Assembly (NCBI GenBank): GCA_965278945.1
Contig: OZ257128.1
Location: forward strand, 62,001-126,000
Direction of reading: 5' to 3'
Origin: UBA10649 sp965278945
GTDB taxonomy: Bacteria; Actinomycetota; Actinomycetes; S36-B12
Length of the DNA: 64,000 nt
A model generated the notes under the pieces. It saw only the letters and a list, made by a program, of their open reading frames with translations. It searched no databases and was not told the origin of the DNA. Made by a program: the position numbers and the translations under genes. Of this stretch, positions 21,564 through 30,017 are shown piece by piece (position 1 is the first letter of the stretch; every line of letters starts with the position of its first letter).

Positions 21564-22124
21564 GTGACGACCGTAGCAATGACCGCAGTGTCCCGATCCG
21601 ATTTCGGCAAGGGCGCCGCCCGCCGCATCCGCCGCGATGGCCATATCCCCGCCGTGATCTACGGCTCGGGCTCCGAGCTCGTCCACGTCGCTCTTCCCGA
21701 GCACGACCTCACCCTCGCGCTGCGCAAGCCCCGCGTCGTCCTGTCCGTCTCCTTCGACGGCAGCACCGTTCTCGTCAAGCCGCGCGATGTCCAGCGCGAC
21801 CCGGTCAAGCGCAACCTCGAGCACATCGACCTCGTGATCATCAGCAAGGAAGAGGCAGTCGAGCGCGGCGCCATGGCAGATGCCATCAAGGCAGCCACGG
21901 ACGCCGCAGAGGAAGCCGGCATGGACGCCGCCTCCGCAGTGCAGGCCCTCGAGGCCGCAGTCGCACTCGGCGAGGACCCCACCGAGGCCGCGAAGCACGC
22001 GGTGTCGGACGCAGAGCACAAGGCCGAGGAGTACACCGAGGCCAATGCGCACGACGCCGCCGTCGAGGCTGCCGAGGCCGTCGCAGCCGCGCCGGATCTC
22101 ATGGACACCCCGGCTTCGGAGTAG
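21564..22124 (+). CDS. rplY: Ribosomal protein bL25 (Ctc form) with unusual C-terminal half
   Basis: Binds 5S rRNA in the large subunit. 186 residues from GTG 21564. Residues 1-95 show the L25 fold signature: SRSDFGKGAARRIRRDGHIPAVIYGSG, then VLVKPRDVQRDPVKRNLEHIDLV. Instead of the usual C-terminal beta domain of CTC proteins, residues about 96-186 are a low-complexity Ala/Glu-rich helical tail (AIKAATDAAEEAG and similar). Head of the rplY-pth unit; its stop overlaps the region of the pth ribosome-binding site. Confidence 0.93.
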   Translation: MTTVAMTAVSRSDFGKGAARRIRRDGHIPAVIYGSGSELVHVALPEHDLTLALRKPRVVLSVSFDGSTVLVKPRDVQRDPVKRNLEHIDLVIISKEEAVERGAMADAIKAATDAAEEAGMDAASAVQALEAAVALGEDPTEAAKHAVSDAEHKAEEYTEANAHDAAVEAAEAVAAAPDLMDTPASE

Positions 22125-22131
22125 TCGAATT
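22118..22131 (+). promoter_or_regulatory. Shine-Dalgarno and ATT start of pth
   Basis: GGAG at 22118-22121, 7-base spacer, ATT at 22129. The GGAG overlaps the last codons and stop of rplY, giving coupling. The nearest in-frame ATG is far upstream (about 22044) inside rplY and would add an arginine/proline-rich extension unlike Pth. Confidence 0.6.
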
Positions 22132-22719
22132 TCGGCTGGTCCTTGGCTCGTCGTCGGACTGGGCAACCCCGGTCCGGAGTACGCATCCACTCGTCATAAC
22201 GCGGGCTTCCTCGCGGTCGACGTCCTCGCGGATGAACATCGGATCAAGCTCGCGCGGCACAAGCGCGGCCACGCCGAGGCAGGCGAGGGCCGGCTGTCGG
22301 TTCCCGGTCCGCACGTCGTGCTCGTGAAGCCGCTGTCGTTCATGAATGAGTCCGGCGGACCGGTGAAGGCGATCATGGACTTCTACGGGGTCGGCCCCGA
22401 GCGACTGGTCGTCGTCCACGACGAGCTGGATATCGGCTTCGGCTCGATCCGCGCCAAGCTGGGCGGCGGGGACAATGGGCACAACGGTCTCAAGAGCATC
22501 CGCAAGTCCATCGGCACCGGCGACTTCTTTCGCGTGCGAGTGGGCATCGGGCGGCCGACGGGCAGGCAGGACCCCGCGGAGTACGTGCTCAAGGGCTTCG
22601 GCACGACTGAGCGCAAGGAGCTTCCCGAGGTTATTCAGCGGGCCGCGGACGCAGCGACGTCACTGATCAACAGCGGGCTCGAGACCACCCAGAATGTGTT
22701 CAACGGCGATCCCGCCTGA
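22129..22719 (+). CDS. pth: Peptidyl-tRNA hydrolase with apparent ATT start
   Basis: Recycles peptidyl-tRNA released from stalled ribosomes. 196 residues. Motifs: VVGLGNPGPEY, STRHNAGF (catalytic His), PLSFMNESGGPV, VVHDELDIGFGSI and GGGDNGHNGLKSI. No ATG, GTG or TTG occurs in frame between the rplY stop and VVGLGNPG; the codon at the family's normal start position is ATT (22129-22131), 7 bases after a GGAG Shine-Dalgarno (22118-22121). Either true AUU initiation or an ATG-to-ATT sequence error. Confidence 0.9.
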   Translation: MSAGPWLVVGLGNPGPEYASTRHNAGFLAVDVLADEHRIKLARHKRGHAEAGEGRLSVPGPHVVLVKPLSFMNESGGPVKAIMDFYGVGPERLVVVHDELDIGFGSIRAKLGGGDNGHNGLKSIRKSIGTGDFFRVRVGIGRPTGRQDPAEYVLKGFGTTERKELPEVIQRAADAATSLINSGLETTQNVFNGDPA

Positions 22720-22734
22720 ACCAGGAAGGCACGA

Positions 22735-23538
22735 ATGCCCACCAGATCCGACGCTGAACTCTCGCGTGATGTCGCGCGTCTGGCCGGCCAGCTGCTGCTC
22801 GAACTCCGCGATGGCTTCGATGCCGACGGTGACGCCAACGCGCTGCGCAAGCAGGGCGACCGTCTCGCGCACGAACTGATCATGGCTGAGCTCACGGCTG
22901 CCCGTCCCGACGACGCGATCCTCAGCGAGGAGGGCAAGGACAACGACCTGCGCCTGTCCGCGTCGCGCGTGTGGATCGTCGACCCGCTCGACGGCACCTG
23001 GGAGTACGGCCAGGGCCGTCAGGACTTCGCCGTGCACATCGCGCTGTGGGAGCCCGCAACGGCCACGCTCTCGGCGGCCACAGTCGACCTGCCCGCGCAG
23101 GGTCTCAGTCGCACCGTGCTCGACGTCACCGACGGTCCGGCTCCGCTGCCCACGGACCGTCCGATCCGGATCGTCGCCTCGCGCAGCAGGCCGCCTGCGA
23201 CACTGCCGCGCGCGGTCGAGATCCTCGCCGAGCGCCTGGCGGCGGCGGGCATCACCGATCAGGGCGTGGAGATCGTCGACGTCGGGTCGGTCGGGGCGAA
23301 GGTGAACGAGATCATCTCCGGTCGCGCGGAGGCGTACGTGCATGACACCGGGTTCTTCGAGTGGGACGTCGCTGCTCCCTACGGGGTCGCGACTCATTAC
23401 GGACTCGTCCCGTCTCATGTCGACGGATCCGAGGTGCTGTTCAACTACATGCCGCCGTACGTGACGGACCTGCTCGTCAGCCATCCCGGACTTGTCACAG
23501 ACCTTCGTTCGGCGCTGCGGGAGGCCGCGAGCCTGTGA
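22735..23538 (+). CDS. Inositol monophosphatase superfamily phosphatase (CysQ type)
   Basis: 267-residue Mg/Li-type phosphatase; most likely hydrolyses 3'-phosphoadenosine 5'-phosphate or a related substrate. Metal-binding motifs are SEEGKD, WIVDPLDGTWEY and, near the C-terminus, EWDVAAPYGVA. The DPLDGTWEYG form with GQGRQDFAVHIAL is like mycobacterial CysQ. It follows pth by 15 bases and overlaps mfd by 4 bases. Substrate not decidable from sequence. Confidence 0.88.
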   Translation: MPTRSDAELSRDVARLAGQLLLELRDGFDADGDANALRKQGDRLAHELIMAELTAARPDDAILSEEGKDNDLRLSASRVWIVDPLDGTWEYGQGRQDFAVHIALWEPATATLSAATVDLPAQGLSRTVLDVTDGPAPLPTDRPIRIVASRSRPPATLPRAVEILAERLAAAGITDQGVEIVDVGSVGAKVNEIISGRAEAYVHDTGFFEWDVAAPYGVATHYGLVPSHVDGSEVLFNYMPPYVTDLLVSHPGLVTDLRSALREAASL

Positions 23539-26500
23539 ACCTGTCCGCCCTACTCGAGTGCCTCGACGGGGAGCCCGCGTTCGACCTCGTCCGCGAGTTG
23601 TCGACGGCCGGAACCGGCGCTGTGGTCGAGGCAACCGCGTCAATGCACCCTGTCGTTGTCGCCGAGATTGCCAGGAATCGTGCCGCCGGGACTCCTGTCT
23701 TCGTCGTCACCGCGACGGGACGAGAGGCCGAGGACGTGGCGGCCGCCTTGCCGGGATTGCTTCCTGACGCGAGGGTCGTGGTGTTCCCGTCGTGGGAGAC
23801 GCTGCCGCACGAGCGGCTGTCGCCGTCATCCGACACGGTAGGTCGCCGGGTTGCCGTGATGCGCCGACTCGCCCACCCGGACGCCGCGGATCCGATGACC
23901 CAGCCCATCGACGTCGTCGTGACGTCCGTGCGGGCGTTCCTGCAACCGGTGGTCAGGGGCATCGGCGACGTCGAGCCCCTTCGCCTCGTCGTCGGTGACG
24001 AGGCGCCGTTGCACGAACTCGTGACGCGGCTGGTCGACCTCGGCTACGAACGAGTCGACCTCGTCGAGCGTCGCGGGCAGTTGGCGGTTCGGGGCGGGAT
24101 CCTCGATGTGTTCCCCCCGACGGAGGAGCACCCGCTGCGCGTCGAGTTCTGGGGCGACACCGTGGAGGAGGTTCGCGCCTTCGCGATCGGCGATCAGCGG
24201 TCCCTCGAGCTTGCCGAGCGTGGATTGTGGGCACCCGCGGTGCGTGAACTGCTGCTCACCCCGCAGGTGCGAGAACGCGCAGCTGCCCTCGCGCTTCAGC
24301 ACCCCACCATCGCGGACATGTGCGATCGACTCGCCAACGGCATGGTTGTTGAGGGGATGGAAGCCCTCGCACCGGTACTGGCCGACGGCATGACCACGCC
24401 GCTCGAACTCGTCCGTGGAAACTCCCACGTGATCGTCCTCGAGCCCGAGCGAGTTCGCCGCCGGGCCCATGACATCGTGCGCACCGCGCAGGAGTTCCTC
24501 ATGGCGTCGTGGCACAACGCGACGGTCGGAAACGCGACTCCGATCGACCTGGCCGCCGCCAGCTACCTCGAGCTGTCGGAGATGCGCGAGATCGCCAGGC
24601 AGCGCGCGGTCGCGTGGTGGACGGTGACGCCGCTGCTGTCCGACGCCGAGCTCGACGACGATCTGGTCACCGGAGAGCGGATCCGCATTCCTGGTTCTGC
24701 CATCGAGTCCTACCGGGGAGACTCCGCGGCGGCGATGACCGACCTGCGTGCGTGGGCGCTCGCGAAGATGCGAGTCGTGGTGCTCGCCGAGGGGCACGGA
24801 TCGGTGCAGCGCCTCGTGGAGGAGCTCGCGGACGCGGGAGTTCCCGTCGTCGAGTCCGTCGACCTGTCCGCAGCGCCGGACGCCGGCCTCGTCACCGTCA
24901 CGCGCGGTCGACTCCTGCACGGCTTCGCGCTGGCGGACTGCGGCCTGGTCGTCATCACCGAGACCGACATCGTCGGCCAGCGAACCTCGACCAAGGACAT
25001 GCGCCGGCTTCCCTCCAGGCGGCGCCGCGCAATCGACCCGTTGACGTTGAAGATCGGCGACTACGTCGTGCACGAGCAGCACGGAGTCGGCAGGTACGTC
25101 GACATGGTGCAGCGGGCGGTGGCGGGTGCCGAGCGCGAGTACCTGGTTCTCGAGTACGCGTCGAGCAAGCGCGGCCAGCCGCCGGACCGCCTCTTCGTCC
25201 CGATGGACCAGCTTGATCTCATCACGCGGTACGTCGGGGGCGAGGCTCCCACTGTCCACCGGCTCGGTGGTGCGGACTGGCAGAAGGCCAAGGGACGCGC
25301 CCGCAAGGCGGTCAAGCAGATCGCCGGTGAGCTGATCCGCCTGTACGCAGCCCGGCAGGCGAGCAAGGGCTTCGCGTTCTCGCCGGACACTCCCTGGCAG
25401 CGAGAGCTCGAGGATGCCTTCCCGTACGTCGAGACGCCGGACCAGGTCGCGTGCATCGACGAGGTCAAGGCCGACATGGAACGGCTGGTCCCGATGGACC
25501 GCCTCATCTGCGGCGATGTCGGCTACGGCAAGACCGAGATTGCCGTGCGCGCGGCGTTCAAGGCTGTGCAGGACGCCAAGCAGGTGGTCGTCCTCGTGCC
25601 GACGACGCTTCTTGTCCAGCAGCACCTGTCGACCTTCGCAGAGCGCTACGCATCGTTCCCCGTGAAGGTCGCGGCGCTGTCGCGGTTCAACACGGAGAAG
25701 GAAGCCAAGGAGGTACTGGCGGGAGTCGCCGACGGCACCGTCGACGTCGTCATCGGCACGCATCGACTCCTGACGTCCGGCGTGAGGTTCAAGGACCTCG
25801 GGCTCGTCGTCATTGACGAGGAGCAGCGCTTCGGCGTCGAGCACAAGGAGCACCTCAAGGCCCTGCGTACCAATGTCGACGTCCTCGCTATGTCGGCCAC
25901 GCCCATTCCGCGCACCCTGGAGATGGCGGTCACGGGAATCCGCGAGATGTCCGTGATCCAGACTCCGCCCGAGGAGCGGCACCCGGTGCTGACGTTCGTC
26001 GGACCGTACGACGACAAGCAGATCTCGGCGGCCATCAATCGCGAGCTGATGCGCGAAGGACAGGTGTTCTTCGTCCACAACCGCGTCGAGTCGATCGACC
26101 GGGTCGCCCGACGCATCGGCGATCTGGTGCCGGATGCGCGCATCGCGGTGGCGCACGGCCAGATGAACGAGTCTGCGCTCGAGCAGGTGATCGTCGACTT
26201 CTGGGACCGCCAGATCGACGTGCTCGTCTGCACGACCATCGTCGAGTCCGGTATCGACATCGCCAATGCGAACACCCTCATCGTCGACCGCGCCGACACC
26301 TTCGGCCTGTCCCAGCTGCACCAGTTGCGCGGACGCGTCGGCCGGGGCCGCGAGCGCGCGTACTCGTACTTCATGTACGCGCCGGACAAGCCGCTCACCG
26401 AGCTCGCCCACGACCGGCTGGCGACGATCGCGCAGCACACCGACCTCGGCTCGGGCATGCACATCGCCATGAAGGACCTGGAGATCCGCGGTGCGGGCAA

Positions 26501-27089
26501 CCTGCTCGGCGGCGAGCAGAGCGGTCATATCGCCGACGTCGGATTCGACCTGTACGTGCGACTGGTCGGCGAGGCGCTCGCCGAGCACCGCAACGAGCCG
26601 GTCGCCGGCGCGATGGACGTCAAGGTCGAACTCCCGATCGACGCGCATATTCCTGCGGAGTACGTCCCCCATGAGCGATTGCGCCTTGAGGCATACAAGC
26701 GGCTCGCCGACGCCGCTACCGACGTGGCCGTCGACGAGGTCGCATCCGAGTTGATGGATCGCTACGGCCCGCTGCCGACCGCGGTCGAGTCGCTGCTCTC
26801 GGTGGCCAGATTCCGGGTGCTCGCCCGGTCGGCCGGCCTCCAGGAGGTGGTCCTCAAGGGCTCGACGATCCACATGCATCCCGTGGAGCTCCCCGAGTCA
26901 GGGCAGATGCGCCTGGTTCGCCTCTACCCGCGCACGCTCGTGAAACCGGCGATCCGTACGATCGTGGTGCCGCGTCCGGCGACGGCATCCTTCGGGGGTG
27001 TCCCGCTGCGCGACATCGAACTGCTGTCCTGGGCGACTGACCTCGTGAAAGCCGTCCTGTTGCCCGCATCGCCTCAGGAGAAGTCGTGA
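23535..27089 (+). CDS. mfd: Transcription-repair coupling factor
   Basis: ATP-dependent translocase that removes RNA polymerase stalled at lesions and recruits UvrA. GTG 23535 gives 1184 residues. In order: UvrB-like N-terminal part (FPSWETLPHERLSP, VRGGILDVFPPTEEHPLRVEFWGD), the RNA polymerase-interacting region (LKIGDYVVHEQHGVGRY), and the helicase core with Walker A GDVGYGKTE, VIDEEQRFGVEHKE, SATPIPRTLEM, DIANANTLIVDRAD and QLRGRVGRGRERAY. Complete and normal in length. Overlaps the genes on both sides. Confidence 0.97.
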   Translation: MNLSALLECLDGEPAFDLVRELSTAGTGAVVEATASMHPVVVAEIARNRAAGTPVFVVTATGREAEDVAAALPGLLPDARVVVFPSWETLPHERLSPSSDTVGRRVAVMRRLAHPDAADPMTQPIDVVVTSVRAFLQPVVRGIGDVEPLRLVVGDEAPLHELVTRLVDLGYERVDLVERRGQLAVRGGILDVFPPTEEHPLRVEFWGDTVEEVRAFAIGDQRSLELAERGLWAPAVRELLLTPQVRERAAALALQHPTIADMCDRLANGMVVEGMEALAPVLADGMTTPLELVRGNSHVIVLEPERVRRRAHDIVRTAQEFLMASWHNATVGNATPIDLAAASYLELSEMREIARQRAVAWWTVTPLLSDAELDDDLVTGERIRIPGSAIESYRGDSAAAMTDLRAWALAKMRVVVLAEGHGSVQRLVEELADAGVPVVESVDLSAAPDAGLVTVTRGRLLHGFALADCGLVVITETDIVGQRTSTKDMRRLPSRRRRAIDPLTLKIGDYVVHEQHGVGRYVDMVQRAVAGAEREYLVLEYASSKRGQPPDRLFVPMDQLDLITRYVGGEAPTVHRLGGADWQKAKGRARKAVKQIAGELIRLYAARQASKGFAFSPDTPWQRELEDAFPYVETPDQVACIDEVKADMERLVPMDRLICGDVGYGKTEIAVRAAFKAVQDAKQVVVLVPTTLLVQQHLSTFAERYASFPVKVAALSRFNTEKEAKEVLAGVADGTVDVVIGTHRLLTSGVRFKDLGLVVIDEEQRFGVEHKEHLKALRTNVDVLAMSATPIPRTLEMAVTGIREMSVIQTPPEERHPVLTFVGPYDDKQISAAINRELMREGQVFFVHNRVESIDRVARRIGDLVPDARIAVAHGQMNESALEQVIVDFWDRQIDVLVCTTIVESGIDIANANTLIVDRADTFGLSQLHQLRGRVGRGRERAYSYFMYAPDKPLTELAHDRLATIAQHTDLGSGMHIAMKDLEIRGAGNLLGGEQSGHIADVGFDLYVRLVGEALAEHRNEPVAGAMDVKVELPIDAHIPAEYVPHERLRLEAYKRLADAATDVAVDEVASELMDRYGPLPTAVESLLSVARFRVLARSAGLQEVVLKGSTIHMHPVELPESGQMRLVRLYPRTLVKPAIRTIVVPRPATASFGGVPLRDIELLSWATDLVKAVLLPASPQEKS

Positions 27090-27694
27090 TGACTGGAGTC
27101 CCGCGCCGCGTCCTCGTCGCCGCCATGCTCGGCGCCGTGCTGGTCCTCAGCGCGTGCGGTGGCCAGCAGCCAGGCTCCGCCGCCACACTCGGCGACACGC
27201 GCATCACCGAACAGCAGCTGACCGACCAGATGCGGGAGGTCTTCACCGCGCAGGGCCTGCCTGTCGACTCTGCCGATGCGGCTCTCACGTCGACGACGCT
27301 GGGCCGGATGATTGTCATCGATCTTCTCGACACCCTGTCCGAGCGCGCGGGCATCGTCATCACTCAGGGCCGGATCGACGAGCAGCTCGCGGCCTACATT
27401 GCCGAGTACGGCGATGAGTCGACGATGGAGTTCACGTTCGCCCAGCAGGGAGTCGCGCCGTCCCAGATCGAGGGCGTCATTCGCCTCAACCTCCAGGCTC
27501 AGGATCTCGGCGTGCAGCTGGCTCCGGAAGGAACGGCGGAGGAGCAGGGCGCGGCTCTGTTCACCGCAGCCTCCGCGCTGAGTGAAGAACTCGACGTCAC
27601 GACCAGCCCACGTTTCGGCACCTGGGACCCCACCACGCTGCAGGTAGGCCCAGTGCCCGACGACCTGTCGACGCCGCCTTCGCTCGAGCAGTGA
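27086..27694 (+). CDS. LpqU-like lipoprotein with SurA N-terminal-type domain
   Basis: 202 residues; signal peptide with lipobox LSAC (Cys near residue 25), so membrane-anchored outside the cell. The body, GDTRITEQQLTDQMREVFTAQG through VITQGRIDEQL, resembles the N-terminal helical domain of SurA-type chaperones, without a PPIase domain. It sits between mfd and mazG, the neighbourhood of lpqU in mycobacteria. GTG 27086 overlaps the mfd stop; ATG 27089 is also possible. AGGAGA precedes both. Confidence 0.8.
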   Translation: MMTGVPRRVLVAAMLGAVLVLSACGGQQPGSAATLGDTRITEQQLTDQMREVFTAQGLPVDSADAALTSTTLGRMIVIDLLDTLSERAGIVITQGRIDEQLAAYIAEYGDESTMEFTFAQQGVAPSQIEGVIRLNLQAQDLGVQLAPEGTAEEQGAALFTAASALSEELDVTTSPRFGTWDPTTLQVGPVPDDLSTPPSLEQ

Positions 27695-28386
27695 CCACCT
27701 CGGCCTCCCCGGGCCGAAAGGGCGAGCGACTGCTCGACCTCGTCGCGGTCATGGACCGACTTCGCTCACCTGGCGGCTGCCCGTGGGATGCGCGGCAGAC
27801 CCACGAATCGCTCGTCGAGTACCTCGTCGAGGAGGCCTACGAGGCCGTCGAGGCAATCGAGAGCCACGACAGCGCGGGCCTTCGCGAGGAGCTGGGCGAC
27901 CTCCTGCTGCAGGTGGTCTTCCATGCGCGCATCGCGACGGAAGGCGAGGACTGGGATATCGACGACGTGGCGCAGGGCATCGTCGACAAGCTCGTCGCCC
28001 GTCATCCGCATGTGTTCGATCCAGCCTTCGAGTTCGACCCCTCGCTGACCCCGGAGCAGGTCGAGGCGAACTGGCACGCGCAGAAGACGCGCGACAAGGG
28101 CCGCGAGTCGGTGACCGACGGAATCCCCGTGGCGTTGCCGGGACTCGTGTACGCAGGCAAGGTGCTCTCGCGCACCGCGGGACTGTCCGACCGCATCGAG
28201 CCTCTTGCGGCGCAGCCGAAGGCACTCCTCGCGCTCGACGACGTGGAGACTGCCGAGCAGTTCGGCGACCTGCTGCTGGCCCTCGTCGCGCAGGCAAAGG
28301 ACCGCGGATTCGACGCCGAGTCGGCGGTGCGCGGTGCGGCGAGACGACGCGTCCAGGCCGCGCGACGAGCCGAGGGACTGCAATGA
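27691..28386 (+). CDS. mazG: Nucleoside triphosphate pyrophosphohydrolase MazG
   Basis: Hydrolyses (d)NTPs, including oxidised ones, to monophosphates. 231 residues: SPGGCPWDARQTHESL, EEAYEAVEAI (EExxE metal site) and EELGDLLLQVVFHARIA (ExxD). The C-terminal part after residue 140 is a degenerate second MazG-like domain. GTG 27691 overlaps the lipoprotein stop; its own stop overlaps the DUF885 start at 28383. Confidence 0.94.
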   Translation: MTTSASPGRKGERLLDLVAVMDRLRSPGGCPWDARQTHESLVEYLVEEAYEAVEAIESHDSAGLREELGDLLLQVVFHARIATEGEDWDIDDVAQGIVDKLVARHPHVFDPAFEFDPSLTPEQVEANWHAQKTRDKGRESVTDGIPVALPGLVYAGKVLSRTAGLSDRIEPLAAQPKALLALDDVETAEQFGDLLLALVAQAKDRGFDAESAVRGAARRRVQAARRAEGLQ

Positions 28387-30008
28387 GTGTCGTCGAGGGC
28401 TTCCACGTGCTTGCGCGTCGGATCGTCGACGACCTGCTCACCGCCGATCCCGTGTCGGCGACCTGGCTCGGCGATCACCGCTTTGACGATCGACTGCCCG
28501 ACCTCTCCGACGTGGGCGGGCTCCTCGCCCGCATCGATGATCACGTCACCGAGCTCGACGCTGTCGACGACGTCGAACTGGGCACGTCCGACCTCGTGGA
28601 CCTGGAGATCCTTCGGGCGGCGCTGCTCCGATCGCGATTCGAGCTCGGCGAGCTGCGCGGACACGCGTGGGACCCCATGCAGTGGAACCCCGGAACGGCG
28701 CTCTACCTCCTGACATCGCGGGAGTTCGCCTCCGTCGCTGATCGGGCCGAGAGCGCTCGGGGTCGCCTGTCGGCGATCCCTGACTACCTGGACCAGGCCA
28801 GGCGGCAGCTGGAGGAGATGTCGCGCATCCATGTCGAGACTGCGATCGCGCAGTTCGAGGGAACCCGCGCGCTGCTCGACGGGCCGGTACGTGAGCTTGC
28901 TGGCGCCGATGACATCACCGACCGCGCGATCGCGCACATCGGTGACTTCACCGAGTGGCTGACGGACCGACTGCCCGAGTCCCAGCGCAGTCCGCGGCTC
29001 GGTGCCCCGGTCTACGCAGCGACCCTGTGGCATAGCCTCGATGACGACACGTCTGCGGAGAGCCTGCTCGAGGATGCTCAGCAGCACCTCGACATCGTGA
29101 ACGACAGCATGAGAGAGACCGCCGCGAAGTACCTGGGCCTGGGAAGCGGCGACGACGAGACGGTCCGCGAGGCCCTCGCCGAGATCGCCCGATCGGCTCC
29201 GGTCACGGACGCAACGGTTCTCGGCCTGATGGAGGCTGCCCTTTCTCGCACGACGGCCTTCGTGCGCGAGCACGATCTGGTCGAGATTCCCGACCTCTAC
29301 GTGCGGGTGATCGAGATGCCGGAGATCCATCGCGGAGTGGCCGTCGCCTATTGCGATGCGCCGGGACCTCTGGAGACGACGATGCTGCCCACCTACGTGG
29401 CAGTCGCTCCGACGCCGTCATCTTGGGATGCTGAACGCGTCGACTCCTTCTATCGCGAGTACAACGGCATGCAGCTCAACAACCTGACGGTGCACGAGGC
29501 CATGCCCGGCCACGTGCTGCAGCTGGCCGCAGCACAGCGACTCGACCTGCCCACTCCGGTCCGGCGCTTCGGTCGAAGCGGCGTGTTCATCGAGGGCTGG
29601 GCGGTCTACGCGGAGGAGCTCATGGTCGCTCGCGGATACGCGCCTGACGCCGACCCCAGGTCAGCGCTGGCGATGCAGATGCAGCAGCTGAAGATGCTCG
29701 CCCGCGGCGTGATCAACGCGATGCTCGATGTCCTCGTGCACGCGCACGATCTCACCGAGTCCGAGGGCCTCGCGCTGATGACGGACCGTGGATTCCAGGA
29801 GGAGGGAGAGGCCGTCGGCAAGTGGCGCAGGGCGCTCCTCACGGCTGGGCAGCTGCCTACCTACTACGTCGGCTACCGCGCGATGTCGAGCATTTCGCAG
29901 GACCTGCGCGTGCTCCACCCGGAATGGACCGACCGCCAGGTGCACGATCTGATGCTCGCCCACGGGTCGCCCGCTCCTCAACACCTGCGCACGCTCATCG
30001 GGATCTAG
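28383..30008 (+). CDS. DUF885-family zinc metallopeptidase-like protein
   Basis: 541 residues, no signal peptide, so probably cytoplasmic. The zinc signature is HEAMPGHVLQLA (HExxxGH form of this family, near residue 370), with a downstream Glu in EGWAVYAEELM. The rest is alpha-helical. ATG 28383 overlaps mazG. Probable carboxypeptidase or dipeptidase; substrate unknown. It is the first gene of the cargo separating mazG from eno. Confidence 0.85.
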   Translation: MSVVEGFHVLARRIVDDLLTADPVSATWLGDHRFDDRLPDLSDVGGLLARIDDHVTELDAVDDVELGTSDLVDLEILRAALLRSRFELGELRGHAWDPMQWNPGTALYLLTSREFASVADRAESARGRLSAIPDYLDQARRQLEEMSRIHVETAIAQFEGTRALLDGPVRELAGADDITDRAIAHIGDFTEWLTDRLPESQRSPRLGAPVYAATLWHSLDDDTSAESLLEDAQQHLDIVNDSMRETAAKYLGLGSGDDETVREALAEIARSAPVTDATVLGLMEAALSRTTAFVREHDLVEIPDLYVRVIEMPEIHRGVAVAYCDAPGPLETTMLPTYVAVAPTPSSWDAERVDSFYREYNGMQLNNLTVHEAMPGHVLQLAAAQRLDLPTPVRRFGRSGVFIEGWAVYAEELMVARGYAPDADPRSALAMQMQQLKMLARGVINAMLDVLVHAHDLTESEGLALMTDRGFQEEGEAVGKWRRALLTAGQLPTYYVGYRAMSSISQDLRVLHPEWTDRQVHDLMLAHGSPAPQHLRTLIGI

Positions 30009-30011
30009 GCT
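30006..30011 (+). promoter_or_regulatory. Leaderless -10 overlapping a stop codon
   Basis: TAGGCT, 6 bases before ATG 30018. Its TAG is the stop codon of the DUF885 gene. Confidence 0.6.
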
Positions 30012-30017
30012 CGCGAC

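Noticed and set aside
23826..26879. 1017-codon open frame on the minus strand
   Set aside because: Exact antisense of mfd, whose frame has all helicase motifs; long mirror frames are expected in high-G+C coding DNA, and this one shows no domain.
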